Source: Dioscorea cayenensis subsp. rotundata
Lineage: Eukaryota; Streptophyta; Magnoliopsida; Dioscoreales; Dioscoreaceae
Assembly (NCBI RefSeq): GCF_009730915.1
Contig: NC_052471.1
Location: 29,174,185-29,238,184 of the forward strand
Direction: 5' to 3'
DNA: 64,000 bases
Shown here: one piece after another, positions 13,201 through 26,357 of the stretch
How positions within the stretch are numbered: position 1 is the first letter of the stretch
How the letters are laid out: every line of letters starts with the position of its first letter
Made by a program: the position numbers and the translations under genes
The notes under the pieces: generated by a model
What the model was told of the DNA's origin: nothing
Database searches by the model: none
Seen by the model: only the letters and a program-made list of their open reading frames with translations

Positions 13201-13373
13201 AAGCCGGAGACGGAGTCGATGAAGGAGGGAGAGGAAATTGAAGGGATGGGGAGGTTGAAGAGATAGGAAGGGAGGGAAAGTGAAGGGGAGAGAGGAAGAA
13301 GAGGAGATGAATGCCATTTGCTTTGATAAATACCTGTGGAAGAGGAGAAAAAGTAATCACCATCAAAGGACAT
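7204..13373 (-). CDS. 4-coumarate:CoA ligase-like acyl-CoA synthetase, probably peroxisomal (6 exons)
   Basis: This is an ANL-superfamily ligase that adenylates a carboxylic acid and transfers it to CoA. Exons in coding order are 13373-12387, 10110-9924, 9154-9009, 8497-8430, 8328-8226 and 7341-7204. The phases agree and give 542 residues, the usual family length. AMP-binding box I is [11 protein letters not shown] (189-199). Further on are [28 protein letters not shown], the hinge [20 protein letters not shown] and the catalytic Lys of [10 protein letters not shown] (near 520). The protein ends in SARL; ARL is an accepted plant PTS1, so peroxisomal import is likely. Box I differs from the LPK form of true 4CLs, which favours a 4CL-like enzyme acting on fatty, jasmonate-precursor or aromatic acids. 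The substrate cannot be told from sequence alone. The first intron is 2.3 kb. Confidence 0.92.
7789..8160. repeat. Degenerate gagctc/agcttg-rich repeat element in an intron of the 4CL-like gene
   Basis: The segment holds many variants of a self-similar hexamer family: aagctcgg, ttgagcttgaac, gagtcgagctcaag, cgagctgagc, aagcttgaag, ggcttggcttgagctc, gagccaagcttg and aaagctcagctc. Elements of this composition are widespread in plants and are usually filed as non-autonomous DNA transposons. Borders are approximate and no target duplication was found. Confidence 0.45.
10459..10786. mobile_element. Foldback MITE, 328 bp, in the large intron of the 4CL-like gene
   Basis: Both ends form a long imperfect inverted repeat: ggtcaaaatatcaaaatg at the left and, reverse-complemented, ggtataaatatcaaaatgg at the right. 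The arms continue inward (tctgtccttttaatcctcgtatttacac against ccgcccttttggtcctcgtatttgcac). It is flanked on both sides by (TA)n, as in the known Micron-type MITEs that insert in TA microsatellites. No coding capacity. Confidence 0.75.
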
Positions 13374-13401
13374 TGTGGGAGTAGTAACTAGTGTACACCA
13401 C

Positions 13402-13427
13402 TATATATATATATATATATATATATT
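13402..13427. repeat. (TA)n microsatellite just upstream of the 4CL-like start codon
   Basis: A TA tract lies about 30 bases upstream of the ATG at 13373, in the presumed 5' leader or core promoter on the minus strand. Confidence 0.85.
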
Positions 13428-14603
13428 TGAGCTTCAAAGTGTTAGTGTAAGTAGTGTTGTAGTTCTTGGCTTTTGTGAGTTTGATTTTTGGTTTAGAAAA
13501 GGGAGAGAGTAGGAAGGAAAGAGAGAAGGGTGGCGAGATGATGGTGTTGCAGTGCATGTTGCAGAGAGGGTTTAAATGGGAAGGGTGCAATAAGTGGAGT
13601 AAATGAGATGGTTGGCAGAGCAAGTGTGGTTCTAGAAAGAAGGAAGAAGATAAGCACTAAAGGAATACGCAAATTTAAAGAGATGATGGGAATTATTGCA
13701 TGGGAACTTTGTTTATTTATTTATTTATTTATTTATGAAATTAACAAAATATACCTAGAATATGAACAGAAATATTATTAATATTTTAATGTATTTATAT
13801 TCGTCCTGTGTGAGTTGAAGTTCGAATCTATTTTTTTCAAACCAGTATTAATAAATTATGAAATACTAAAAAAATTAAACAATAATGTACTGGTGCAAGA
13901 TTTTATTTTGTATATCTAGAATATGTTCATTAATTTTTGTTTAGATCTTTTTATTGCTTGTCATTTGAGAGTGTAATAAATACACTCAAATTAGTTGAAA
14001 TATTATTTTCAAATGATGGTAGCCGTTGTCTAACAATATAATTCTCCTTAATCTTCATATAGTGGTACATATTATTATTCAAATAATAATGTTATTAAAA
14101 TATATCTTATGTTCTTAAATGGATCATCATTCTATAATAATCACAATAAAAACCTCAGACATATGTGTTTTTCATAATGCAAAGCATGACACTTCTTTTA
14201 AAAAAATATCACTTATATTATGTGACCCATGGAGTTGTCTTCACGTGCATGTAATCTCATCTTCCTCTCAAGTCTCAAGTACATAAGAAAAAACATACCG
14301 GGAGATCCGTGATAATCTTTTTTAAAAGTATTGGATAAACCAATAAAATATGGTTAAAAAAAAAATATACGAAGTTTCATATCAAAACAAGTGTGAAATA
14401 CAAAATGGAAAATAATCACCAAACCACCCATAATATTGATCAAACAAAATAAAATTCGTAAGACTCTTGGTTAAGCAATATTTTTCTTCCATATGTGTTT
14501 TAGAGACAAAAACAAATAATCAGAATCGTCTCCCTAAAGATGGAGGAAACAATAACAAAATAGATGTTGCCTTTACTTTTAATTATATTTAAATTGTATT
14601 TAA
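13428..14603. other. Presumed 4CL-like promoter region and AT-rich spacer
   Basis: No exon or element was recognised. The first 250 bases after the (TA)n tract are richer in GA on the plus strand, and the rest is AT-rich. It ends at the copia-type LTR. Confidence 0.4.
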
Positions 14604-14865
14604 TGTTAAAAAGTAAAAAAAAAATTGTGATATATAAATAAATAATAAAATAAAAAACGAAAGTAAAATAAATACCCAAATTACTTATAAAAAATAAATA
14701 AAAAATAATATAGTGAGAATAAAAGTTATAATATTCAAGATAGTTGTATATCAAACACATATTGGAACCCTTACATATATAGTACAATGTTAATATAACG
14801 AAAGAGATATTAATGGAGGAGAAATGCATCCACATTTATAATTCTCAATGCATCGATTCATAACA
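14604..14865 (-). repeat. 3' LTR of the degenerate copia element
   Basis: About 262 bp, beginning TGTTAAAAAG and ending TCATAACA on the plus strand. It matches 19826-20036. A polypurine tract on the minus strand (CCAAGGCGGAG, 14876-14866) adjoins the inner border. Confidence 0.8.
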
Positions 14866-15549
14866 CTCCGCCTTGGATACGTATAGCCAAAGGATATGCC
14901 TCGTTAAAACTTTATCAGGAAAAAACCCAATTGAATAAAAACCTAGTGAAGGAAAAAGAGTACATGATCCTTGGTATATGGAGTAATTGCCGGCTCATTA
15001 AAAACTTTGCCCCGGAAAAAACTCTATGGAATAAAAACCGCAGCGAAGGAAAAAAGAGTGCAATCTCCCCCCTCATAAAAGTAACTATCAACTTGTTTCA
15101 GCTATGATGTTTTTGAGTCTTATCATCCCGATTTTGTGCACAAGATTTTGATGAATACATTTTAGTAGTGATTTTGTGAATAAATCAGCTTGATTCTCAT
15201 TAGATTGAATCTTCTGGACTTCTATAACACCTTCTTTCTGAAGATCATTTGTGTAGAAAAATTTTGGTGATATGTGCTTTGTTTAATCTCCTTTAATGTA
15301 GCCTCTTTCTATCTGAGAAATACAAGAACTGTTGTCTTCATAAATTGTTGTGGCATTTGTTATAACTGATGGAAATTTGCATGATGACTGTATATGTCCA
15401 ATCATAGATCGCAACCACTAGCATTTCTGACTAGCTTCATGAAGAGCTAGGATTTCAGCATGATTTCATAAAGTAGTTGTAAGAATTTATTTTATAGAAC
15501 ACCATAAAATAGATGTACCATTATAAGAGAATATATATCCAATTTAAGA

Positions 15550-16789
15550 TCATCCTTTATGAGAATCAGACAGCATTTGCAAAACCTGTGAGATTGGATG
15601 AAGACTCTTGGGGATAAAACAAACCCATATATGTAGTTCCTCGTAAATAATGTAGCACATCCTTAACTCCTTTCCAAAAGCTATATCTGGTATGGTATTA
15701 TTTGCAAGATACATTAATGCACATATTGCACATACATATGGAGTTTGGGCCAAGAATTTCCTCATCTTTACTAGTGGATGGATCTCTCTGAACATCAAGT
15801 GTCCGGACAATCATTGGGGTACTTAATGGATAGGCCTTATCCATATTAAATCTTTACAGCACCTTTTCTGTGTAAATTGATTGGTGAATAAATATTCCAG
15901 TAGGTAAGTGCTCAATTTGTATACCAAGATAAAATTTTATCTTTAATTCCCGGATTATTCATTTCAAACTCCTTGCTTAGATATGATGCTGCAATTGCAA
16001 TTTCATGAGGAGTACCCACAAGATTTAAATCATCCACATATACTGCTATCACAACAAATCCGTTACTAGAACTTTTAATAAATAAACAAGAATATATATT
16101 ATCATTTTGGTATCCTTCTTTTATCAAATAGTCACTGAGACAGTTATATCACATCCGTCCATATTGTTTTAACCCATAAAGAGATCTTTGTAATTTAATA
16201 GAGTGCAAATGCCGCTACTTTGAAGCGTTCGGAATTTTGTATCCCTCAGGGATTTTCATATATATGTCTTTTTCAAGTAATCCTTATAAATATGCTGTGA
16301 CAACATCTATCAACTTCATAATTTATTACTTGATGCCATGACAATTAGAAATCAAATAGTGATCCCATCCATTCCAGGAGAATATGTCTCCTCATGGTCA
16401 ACACTAGACATTTGGGAAAAACCTTGAGCAACTAGTCTAGCTTTATATCTTATAATTTTATTGTTTTCATTTCATTTTCTCACAAATACCCATTTGTAAC
16501 CAACTAGTTTTATCCTTTCAGGTGTTGGCACTATCAACCCAAACACTTCACATTTTGAAAGGGAATTTAGCTCATCTTGGATAGCTTCTTTCCATTTTGA
16601 CCAATCCTTTCTTTGTCTACATTCATCAATACATCGTGGCTCTGGATCATTATCTGTATTTATTTCAATATCTGTAGCCACATTATAGATAAATATATTA
16701 TTTATATCGGCTTCATACCGATTTATTATTTTACCATCATCTACATAACAAATTGAGTTTTCAGTATTTTCAGATATATCATTCCCCAT
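15550..16789 (-). pseudogene. Copia reverse transcriptase/RNase H remnant
   Basis: Broken frames encode the RT start (EAIQDELNSLSKCEVFG, YKWVFVRK near 16472-16600), the catalytic YVDD box (AVYVDDLNLVG, near 16030-16060) and an RNase H region stretch (CALMYLANNTIPDIAF, near 15670-15730). Stops and frameshifts separate the pieces, so no functional polyprotein can be made. Confidence 0.85.
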
Positions 16790-17535
16790 TAATTATTTTT
16801 CATTGACATGCTCTAAGAGTTTTATATTTTCATCTCCCTTTTCACATGGGAGATCCTCCTCTTCAAGAGTTTTATTTTTTTACTTCCTTTTTCTAAGAGC
16901 TGAATCTTTGGCACCTATTGGCCTTTCACATATATTTTTGGCATGGTTTGTTTTCTATTTCTTTTTCTTTTAATGGGGTAATAGGAATCTCAATCATTGC
17001 TGGAGCATTAACAGATGGTATATATGACTTGGTTACCCTTTTTGTATCTGTAAATGCATCAGGTATTTCATTTGTTATATTCTACAATTTAATTATCCTT
17101 TGAACTTGAAGATTGCATTCTTTCGTACGAGGATCATATGAATATAATTGGGATGTGTTCCAATCAATTCCTTTCCGCTCATTTTGAATAACCATGTCTC
17201 CCCCTAATGAAGGAAAGGTGGATTCATCAAAATAGCAATATGCAAATTTTGTAGTAAATACATCTCCCGTTAATGGTTCTAAATATCGTATAATTGAGGG
17301 AGAGTCATAACCAACATATATATTAAATTAGCGTTGTGGACCCATTTTGGTACGATTTGGTGGTGCTATTGGCACATATACTGCACAACCAAATATTCTT
17401 ATATGTGAGATATCAGGCTCTTTACCAACAACAAGTTGTTGTGGTGAATATGAATTAATGCAGTGGGTTAGATCCGTATTAAAGCTGTAGCATGAAAAAT
17501 AGCATTACCCCACGCACTTGTAGGCAGATTTGCTC

Positions 17536-18529
17536 TTAATAATATTGGCGAGCAATTATTTGGAGTTTTTTAATTAATGACTCCGCAAACCCATTTTGGG
17601 TGTGTACATGAGCTATTGGATACTCAACTTGTATTCCAACTGCCATACAATAATCATAAAATGATTTTGATGTAAATTCACCAGCATTATCAAGATGAAT
17701 TATCTTTATAGGATAATCTAAAAATTGTGCTTTAAGCTTGATAATTTGTGCCAATAATCTTGCAAAAGCTACATTTCTTGTAGATAGAAGTGAAACATGG
17801 GACCATCTAGTCGATGCATCGATTAAAACCATAAAATACCTAAATAGTCCGCATGATGGATGTATTAGTTCACATATATTTCCTTGTATTCTTTCTAAAA
17901 ATATAGGAGATTCACCAGCCACCTTATTTTTAGAAGGTCTAGTTATCAATTTTCCCATTAAGCATACTGAACATGCATATTCATTATTTGTTAGGATTTT
18001 ATAATCCTTCAATGGGTGTCCATGGGCACTAATAATAATGTGACCCATCATAATAGCACCCAGATGCCCAAGTCTTTCATGCCATAGTTTAAATATTTAT
18101 GGATCATTAAACTTACTGGTTAAGAACGTATGTGATTCAATTACTTTAATACGTGTACAATATAATCCTGAAGATATACAGGGAAAGCTTTCGTGTACAC
18201 GTTTTTGGCATGAAACATCTTAAGTAATATAAAGATATTCTTTTTCCTCCTTATCAATTGTCTCTAAATGATGTCCATGCATTGAGATGTATATCTTTAA
18301 AACTTAAAAGGTTTCTTACGGATTTTGGAGAATATAGACCATTTTTAATCAACACAGGTGTCCCATTTGGCAACACCAGTACTGTTCTACCAGAATCTTC
18401 AATCAGATATGATGACCCAGCTATTATGGCTATAAAAGCCTTTTTCGTTGATAAGGATGTAAAATATATTTGCTTTTGCAGTACAGTGTGCATCGTTCCA
18501 CAGTCAACAATGCATTCATCATCACTCAT
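17536..18529 (-). pseudogene. Copia protease/integrase remnant
   Basis: The frame 18254-18529 holds a protease-like motif DCGTMHT and the downstream SVRNLLS-type segment. The frame 17536-18051 holds the GAG-pre-integrase zinc-binding end (CSVCLMGK) and integrase core pieces (HLDNAGEF, HTQNGFAE). The frame is interrupted between the two. Confidence 0.82.
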
Positions 18530-19235
18530 ATTTTATCTAAAGCATAACAAAAGAATATAACTTTAATGAAAAGTATAACATATTGAATAAAAATAAAAAA
18601 CATACTACATATATTATAAATCTAATATATTAGAAAGTCTGACACATCTAAGTGTGTATTCTAAATTATATCATCAACAAAGTTAGTTTTCATGAAGTTG
18701 CTTGCAAAATTTGTCTCAATGCTTTTACCCTTTTTTTGTATTTAAGCGAATCTTGGTAAAGTTAGACAAAATGTTTGGGGGGTTCTACAAATTTTAGACC
18801 AATGACCCTCCAGTCCATAACGGTGACATGTATCCCTTTTTTTTCCTCTAATCCATCATTGTGGTTTTGTTGTTTTTGATGATGCACATTTATTTTATCA
18901 TCGTGTGGCCCAAAATAATTTTGGCCCCCAGCACAACCACGTCTACCATGACGACCACAATAACCTCTTCCACCTCAATTCTTTATAACCGTCATTACGA
19001 CGACGCTATTTTCCTTACCCATAATTGGTTTCAGGCAGTGGTGTTGATCCGGATGGTCGGGTTTGATGATTTAGCATCAACAATTCATTATTTTGCTCCG
19101 CCACTCCACAAGGAGACAATAAATCAATTCAGAGAATTTAGTAAAATTCTTTTTTATGTATTGTTGTTGTAATATAACATCTCGAGCATGAAATGTTGTG
19201 AATTATTTTTCAAACATCATATTTTCTGTCACCAT

Positions 19236-19639
19236 TTATCTACAGAGACGTAACACCGAAACTATTTTAAATGGCTTAGAATTATATTCTTGCACGCTTT
19301 TAAAATCTTGAAACCTGATATTTACCCAATCATTACGTGCTTTTGGCAAATAAACCATTTTGGGATGTTCAAATCTCTCTTTAAGGGAAAACCACAATTC
19401 TTGTGGATCCTCAATAGTCAAGTATATATTCATTTTTCAGGCTATCATCAAGATGATGTCGTATGAATATCAATGCTTTTGATTTATTATCAATTGGCTC
19501 ATTGTTAGCAGGCTCAATTGTTTTTCCCAGGTTTCTGCCATTTAGATGGAGCTCAACATCGAGATTCCACGATATATAATTGCTCCCAGAGATATTAAGA
19601 ACCTCAAATTCTTTTCTTGCGATATTCGCCATGATATCG
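19236..19639 (-). pseudogene. Copia gag remnant
   Basis: Two adjacent frames encode a UBN2/gag-like N-terminus (FEVLNISGSNYISWNLDVE, LWFSLKERFEHPK), as expected just inside a 5' LTR. The likely ATG is at 19633-19631. The frame breaks near 19433. Confidence 0.75.
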
Positions 19640-19776
19640 AATTCTAAAAAAAATAAATGATATAACAATAATTTAATAAACAATTAAAATAAAATACTAA
19701 AATAATGGAAACGATAAATAATAAATTTAATAATAGTCAATATAAAGATAAAGCATGTATGAAGTAAATCAAAATA

Positions 19777-19798
19777 ATATATATATATATATATATAT
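19777..19798. repeat. (TA)n microsatellite in the copia 5' untranslated region
   Basis: A pure TA tract between the gag start and the 5' LTR of the degenerate copia element. Confidence 0.85.
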
Positions 19799-19825
19799 CT
19801 CAAAAGTAAAATCGTGCTAATAACG

Positions 19826-20036
19826 TGTTAAAAAGTAAAGAAATTTGTGACATATAAATAAACAACAAAAAAAATGAAAGTAAAATAAATACCCAAATTA
19901 CCTATGGGAAATAAATAATAAATAATATAGTGAGAAGAAGAGTTATAATATTCAAGATAGTTGTATATCAAACACATATCAGAACCCCTATATATATAGT
20001 ACAATGTTAATGTAACGAAAGGGATTTTAATGGAGG
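19826..20036 (-). repeat. Truncated 5' LTR of the degenerate copia element
   Basis: It matches the 3' LTR from TGTTAAAAAG to aatggagg, then similarity stops abruptly. The primer-binding-site position on the minus strand reads ttattagcacga, which is not the initiator-Met sequence seen in the younger copia element of this window. Confidence 0.78.
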
Positions 20037-20445
20037 TTTTCTATCTTGGTGTTACGGTCCAATTTATTTCCGTAAGGGTTGGACTATAAGCTTCTCTAAA
20101 TGGTGCTTGTGACCCTCTTTATAGGTGTATGTTATGCCTACAAACTCTTTTGGTTGAACCTTATACCCATGCTTATGGGCGTATGTCATACCAATAAGAC
20201 TTTCTCTCTAGCAACTGCACTCCTGCTTTCGGGCATAAGCATGCCCGCAAGGTTATCTAAATAAGGCTTAAGACCGTAAGTGGTGGTCATAAGGTGCTCT
20301 GTTTGGCCTGTTCTCCTGTTCCTAATGTCGAGGAAGCTCTTTCTTCTTTATTTTGCTTTGAAATTACTTCTTTTAGCTCCATATTAATCATTACGCATTG
20401 CCCATGATCTAAAATCAATTTTTACACAATGTTAAGCATCACCTT
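20037..20445 (-). mobile_element. LTR fragment of the same family as the solo LTR at 38819
   Basis: Read on the minus strand, the segment lines up with about 38950-39300: a purine-rich lead, cttacggNctt, ttgcgggcatgcttatgcccg, a tacgcccataagc block and cttacgg. It is truncated at the copia junction. No coding sequence. Confidence 0.5.
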
Positions 20446-21084
20446 CCAGATAAAATACTACAATATATGTCAATTAAATATAGAAAATCATATAAAAATA
20501 TGTTCAATTATGCACTGATTATCACAAATTATGGGCATATATAAGGAGCAATATAGAATTTCTCAAAATATTTACAATAATCAACATAAAATACTCCAGG
20601 CACACTATTTGGTAACATAATGAGCAAAACTTTCAGGAAAAAAGTATAAGAACAAACCATTCAAATCTTTCACAAACACGAGTAAAGCCAAACCACATTA
20701 CTCAAAGTTTTTTTTCAAAGAAAAAAAATTAAGTTCTCACCATATAAATCTGGAATAATACCAAATTCACCTTAACATAAAATAACCAAAAACATAGGAG
20801 CATTCCATAATTCTCAGAATATAATTATTGCCACAAAACGCCACACTAGGGACCTAATACAGAATTCTAGAAATAAGCAAAGGCCTAAATACTCACTATT
20901 TTAAAAATACCAAACTAAAATGGTATTTGGAAATTCCCCAAAACCACAATCTAAATATTCTTACATGTACAAAGGCATATACATATATACATATATCAAG
21001 ATAATTCTCTAGGTTTCCTAGAAATTATATATATATATATATATATATAGGAGTACATAGAAACAATTGCTTATATAACAACAC

Positions 21085-21125
<41 letters not shown>

Positions 21126-21920
21126 ACAAAATAGTTTGCAAATATCTAAAATGGATATGTATATATGTATATACATATGTAACATGTAAAGTTCAAAATT
21201 TCCTTGAGTAAAGGAGTGCGCAAGATTAATAGTATTCAAAGCTTAACAAAACCAACATAAATAGGAGCATATATTATACAGATTCCCAAACTTGACATTA
21301 TCTAAGTAATTTTAGAATTTCCGAAGCATGATAAGATTAAAACATGATATAAGCATGTTGTGTGTGTATACATTCTATACCCAACAATAGCCAAAGCAAA
21401 TTCTCAGCATAATCAATGCAAAGTATAATTGTATAGTATAGCTTTCTAGATAATAACCGTCATATACAAACAACAATAATTTCCAGTATAATCACATGCT
21501 TTCCACACCCACATCTTTTCCTAATCGAATGAACATTAACATACTTTCCAGTCTCTCTAAAGAAACTATACATGCAAACAATACTAGCATTCATAACAAA
21601 ATTCTAGAATAAAAGGATGAACACACTCAAGATAAAAACTTTGCAAATTTCTTAGGAAAGACAATTTTTTTTTATTTATCACAATAGCTAGGATACCTAA
21701 CTCTAAGACTCGGCTATTCCACTCTCAAATCACAACCTCAATGCTCCTCATGGGGCTCTCGAGGTTCTAGAGCTGTATAAGAAAACACTCAAGATTCGTA
21801 TTAAGCATATTTAAAATGCAAGGAGTAAACATAAATGCCAATAGCACATTAATACTCATAGCAACACTAATATTACTAGAAACCATAAATCCTACTTCTG
21901 ATTTACTAAAGTTCTAAAAC
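20446..21920. other. Non-coding repeat-like spacer
   Basis: AT-rich DNA with no exon recognised. Segments such as gggctctcgaggttctagagctgtataag near 21750 resemble the untranslated parts of plant Ty3/gypsy elements, but I cannot define borders. Two TA tracts lie near 21026-21048 and 21094-21116. Confidence 0.35.
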
Positions 21921-21925
21921 AACAT

Positions 21926-23273
21926 TGATATGCCTCTTGCATATATGCCTCAAGTGCACGGATCGTAAGAAGTAGTAAAGTGTACATGAAGCTTGGGTAG
22001 TCCAATCCACAAAGACCAACGCTCATAGTACTAATTGATCTTCTATTATCTAGCTAATAAAATCAAGTGGTGTCGCTAACCCTAATTAAGAAGATTAAAA
22101 GTTAGGAAAGCTAGATGATGAATTTGGGGTAAGATCAAGGAGATGAGGTGGTACCTTACACTCAATCCTCTCAAAATATCCTTACACTTGAGATTCCTAA
22201 ATTAGTTGAACCCTTTCATCCAGGTGATTAACCCTGATCCCATACGATAATGAAAATTACCTTATGATTGCATTAAAGCTTTCCATAAATCCATCTATTA
22301 GGTTTAATCCTAACCCGAGAGTTTGACACCATACACTTTATCTCTAGGCATACACTCAACTTCTATCTAATATGTGTGACCTAACATGATCTTTTTCTCA
22401 ATCCTAAACATGTTTATCTACTACGCAATTGGGGCTTCGGCACTAGCAATTATAAAAATGAACAACATAAGAGATTCACAAGAAACTCAAAGCCAATATA
22501 AAAGAAGGAAATCAAATACAAATACTCTATGGGTTCAAGGTCTGCGACACCAATGAAGGTTTAGCCTCTCATGGTAAATACTAATACAATCCAATACAAG
22601 AGAAAAAATTGCAAACATAATGAAAAGCTCCCTCAAACTTTTCTTCAAGCAGATGATAATGGAAACTCCCAGATTGGAGAAGACAATGCCGTATCTCTTG
22701 AACCCGAAGGACCGAAGGAGTGACATCAATTCTTCCTAAATCAGTTGTCTTCAACCTCTATTTGGAACCTTAGTAGCCCCCTTAAGATTTCACCAAAAGA
22801 TCCTCTCCAAACCTAGCTTTTGAGTTTTATTTTTCAGGTAACAAGCTAGTGCACGGCCATGCTTCGGGGCATGTTTGACCTATGTTCATCCTTGGCCGCA
22901 CTTGTACAGACTCGATTCTTGAATTAAAAAAAATGGCACATAGATGTATACACGGCCGAGAGCATGCCCGTGCTTGATAACCACAGTTATGCTCTAAGCA
23001 ACAAAACCGTGCAGAGGGTTGTGCTCTTAATTTTCTTCTATCTAGTGATCTACACGCCCTAAGCACTCCTGTCCTTTTCTCTAAAATTGTTCTTTTGTAT
23101 TCGTTTTACTCAAAATCACATCGATTTTCACTTCTTTTTTCCCAGAGTCTGTTAACTTGTCCATTTAGCACAAAATGACAGACATAACACTAAAATAAAG
23201 CAAATTATGCAAAAATGACAAGCAATGTGCATGGATTTACAATATAAAATTTATGTGTATTATGCACCCATCA
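21926..23273 (-). mobile_element. Probable solo LTR, 1348 bp (Ty3/gypsy-like)
   Basis: On the minus strand the unit starts TGATGGGTGCATAATAC and ends GGCATATCA, giving TG...CA termini with a short TGAT/ATCA inverted repeat. Flanks are aacat (21921-21925) and aacac (23274-23278), a 4 of 5 target duplication. It holds no coding region. It resembles the solo LTR at 38819-39806 in its TGAT...ATCA ends and in the layout of its last 80 bases. Internal GC-rich motifs (cacggcc, gcatgcccgtg) stand out from the AT-rich rest. Confidence 0.65.
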
Positions 23274-23278
23274 AACAC

Positions 23279-24110
23279 AAAATGTCAGAGAATTAACCAA
23301 AATGTCAAATGAAATTTAAGCAATAACCACATGATCTTCATGAATTCAACAATATCATCATCACACAACTTTGCACAACATGACACCAGTAAATATATAT
23401 ATATATATATATATATCATAATACCTCTAGCAACATTTCATTATAGCTACCATTACTCTAAACATCACCTACAAGAAATACTCTCACAGTAATTCACTAG
23501 CTTCCTCACAATATCTAACGCCACCATTACCTTGAATCATAAAAACAGTACCAACTGAAGCAATTATGCCAAAAATCAAAATTCCAAGGTTTAACTTATC
23601 TGACTGTGATGATTCCTTACTTTGACGGGCTCCAATTCCCGATGATCACCCACTTCAACTCCTAGCCTCCTCCTCTCCTCTTCTCTCTCTCTCTCTCTCT
23701 CTTTTCGTTTTTTCTCTTATTCTTTATTTCATAACAAGCTCCTCACTTCAAGCAAATCATCACTCCTAAGTTCCATTGAAAACAAAACTCTCACTCCCAA
23801 TGCCATAATGAACCGAGAGGGTCCAAAGTTATATATAGTACTGATTCCTCTACGGTACCATATCCCTCTACGGTAAATTACCTACAATATAGTCCCAGTG
23901 AGTTGTCAAAGTACTATATATATACAAACCTTTGCTATAGTATCATATAGTGAACATCCAGTGGAGGGATACTGGGTGGCGGAGGAAGGAGGAATTAGGG
24001 AGAGGGCTCAGGAGGCGAAGGGACAATAAGGCAAGAGGTCCATGGACCTCGCCGGCGATAGGGGCTAGCCGGCCCATGCCCTCCTATGCCCCCACTCTAA
24101 ACATCTATAG
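23279..24110. other. Repeat-derived spacer with a CT tract and GC-rich patch
   Basis: It contains a TA tract (23393-23416), a CT microsatellite near 23680-23702, a duplicated phrase ctctacggta (near 23850 and 23868) and a GC-rich patch near 23960-24090. No gene. It is probably part of the older element into which the solo LTR inserted. Confidence 0.35.
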
Positions 24111-25694
24111 TGCAAAAAATGAAAAGTATACTATCTCGTCATTCATAGCAAAACTTATACCCAACCATTCTACTAAAATCTGAAATATTCACAAGCGAAA
24201 TTAGTGAAATCCATTCTATTACATAAGGAAAAAAAAAACCAATTTTAAGATGGTGATTATTATTCTGTAAAAATTTTCATTATTGTTCTGTAGAAAAAAA
24301 ACTTATAAATAAAAGTTTTTTTTTAATAAATGTGGATGTATCATATCACACTTGATTATATTAAATTAGTGATGTATTGTATAATAAAGAACTTGTTTTG
24401 ATTTTTTTTTGGTTAAAAAAGAAAAAGAAAGAAAAAAAAAAGTGGATGATTGACTCGTTCCACACAAAAAAAATTTTGAAAGAAATTGTTTTGAGAAGTA
24501 GTCTCAAAATTGTATCTAGTTTTAATCAATTTAAATTAATCTCTTCTTGTTTTCTATAGAATAGAAATAGGATTGGACAGGTGGCCATCACAACATTATT
24601 TTGTAAATATTTTTGTTACTATGCTTTAGAAAAATTTTGTAAATATTTTTTTTTATAAATATAGTTAAATCGTGAATCATCAACTATTAGGTTAGAATGA
24701 AGTCGAACTTAAATAAACTACTATTATTTTATTGTGGGGATGATTATAAATAAAAGTTATTGGGAAGTATTGCAATCATCTAAGAAAATGAAAGGTATGA
24801 AAGGTATTTATTTTGTATCTTCTCTCAGTTTTTTATATACTAAATTTATTTTTATTTTGTATTTTTTTTCTTTTTTGCATCCTTTTGTTTTTTCCTAATT
24901 AGTTTATGACAATGATTTGCATTATATGTTATTTAATTGCACCGCGCTGGATTAACTGTTTTTCAATGCAAGCACATGGATATATCACTATCTTTCTTGA
25001 CCTTGCCCATAAACTTTGATTAATGAGTTACAAATGAAAGACATAAACCCAAATAAATCCAAATGCATTAATTGACCGCATTAGAATATATATAGTTTAA
25101 AATCCATCACCATTCATGTAAATAGATCTCTCAAATTACAACATAACTAGATAATGTGAAATTAAATGCATCATTTTTACTTATAAAAAACTTAAATAAT
25201 TCTGCTGTAATTTAATATAAAGTATCCATACTTACATTTAATACCTTTACATTTTCATTTAAAATAAAACACTAAATAGCCTAAATTAAATATACTATAA
25301 TATTATATCTAAAATTAATTATATGTTCTCTAACTCCAACCACCTGATTTCATATTTCTTTTTCATAATAATTTAATTTTAAAATAATTAAAATCAGACT
25401 AATTTCTTTACCAAAATTTATTTTAATTAATTAATGTCCTTGGGTCAATTTTCTTCAACACTTATATATATATAAAAAAAAAAGAAAATTCACTGTCCTA
25501 TATTTTTAGACATTTTAATTGCATATTGATTAAAAAATAGTTGAGATACAACTTAAAGGCCCCCATTAAATAAATATTTAATTTTTTTTTTAATGAACAA
25601 GAAACAGTCACACTCTTCTCCCCCACATAGTATATTTATTCATGAATGCTAAATCACAACCACATGCCCGTAATAAAAGTTTTTAGTTTAGTGG

Positions 25695-25729
<35 letters not shown>

Positions 25730-26004
25730 TCAATAGCGAAGTACACCAATAACATTTGAACATTGAATTAATTTTTTTCTTCAAGATAGAATATATGGTT
25801 GGATGTTGCGAAATTGATGTTGATTGCCTTGTTATATATGCAATGACTATTCTTGTCCATATTTGTTTTGTCACCAAACTGTTCATAAATAAAGATATAT
25901 AGTTATGTGATGTGGTTGGAAGTTGTAAAATATTGATTGTGTTAGTGTATCCAGAATGAGTCATTGATCTAATTTATGATTCATTCATTATATTTTGAAC
26001 CTCA

Positions 26005-26046
<42 letters not shown>

Positions 26047-26344
26047 CTTTTATAAAACTATATTTTAAAATAAAGTCCTAGAGAACTTAAGTGTGCCCAT
26101 AACCCTATATGTGTATATATACATATATATTGAGGAGAGAATTATATGTCAAACTAGATAGAAACCAAACACTATAATTCTCAAATACTAAAACAATTGT
26201 GTATATAAATTTATATACAAGCAACTGCCCGTGAAAACTAGCATAAATATAAAAATTATAAATCAAGATTATATGTATTATTCTGTTTTTGGGACAAAAT
26301 CTTTAAAATTCGAAATTATTTTTTTTTTACAAAACAAACAAATT
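24111..26344. other. AT-rich spacer, no gene seen
   Basis: The stretch contains long TA tracts at 25698-25725 and 26006-26043. The start of an open frame at 26231 runs into the LINE below, but the first part is only host DNA upstream of the insertion. Confidence 0.5.
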
Positions 26345-26357
26345 ATTTACCAGGGAG
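26345..26357 (+). repeat. Left target-site duplication of the LINE
   Basis: The 13-mer atttaccagggag is repeated exactly at 29548-29560. Confidence 0.85.

Larger units (their letters stand above)
14604..20036 (-). mobile_element. Degenerate Ty1/copia LTR retrotransposon, 5' LTR truncated
   Basis: Two similar LTRs bound an internal region that reads, on the minus strand, gag, protease, integrase, reverse transcriptase and RNase H, the Ty1/copia order. Many stops and frame breaks make it non-coding. The right (5') LTR lacks about 50 bases of its outer end, so no target duplication can be recognised. The junction at 20036/20037 abuts a fragment of another LTR. Confidence 0.88.
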
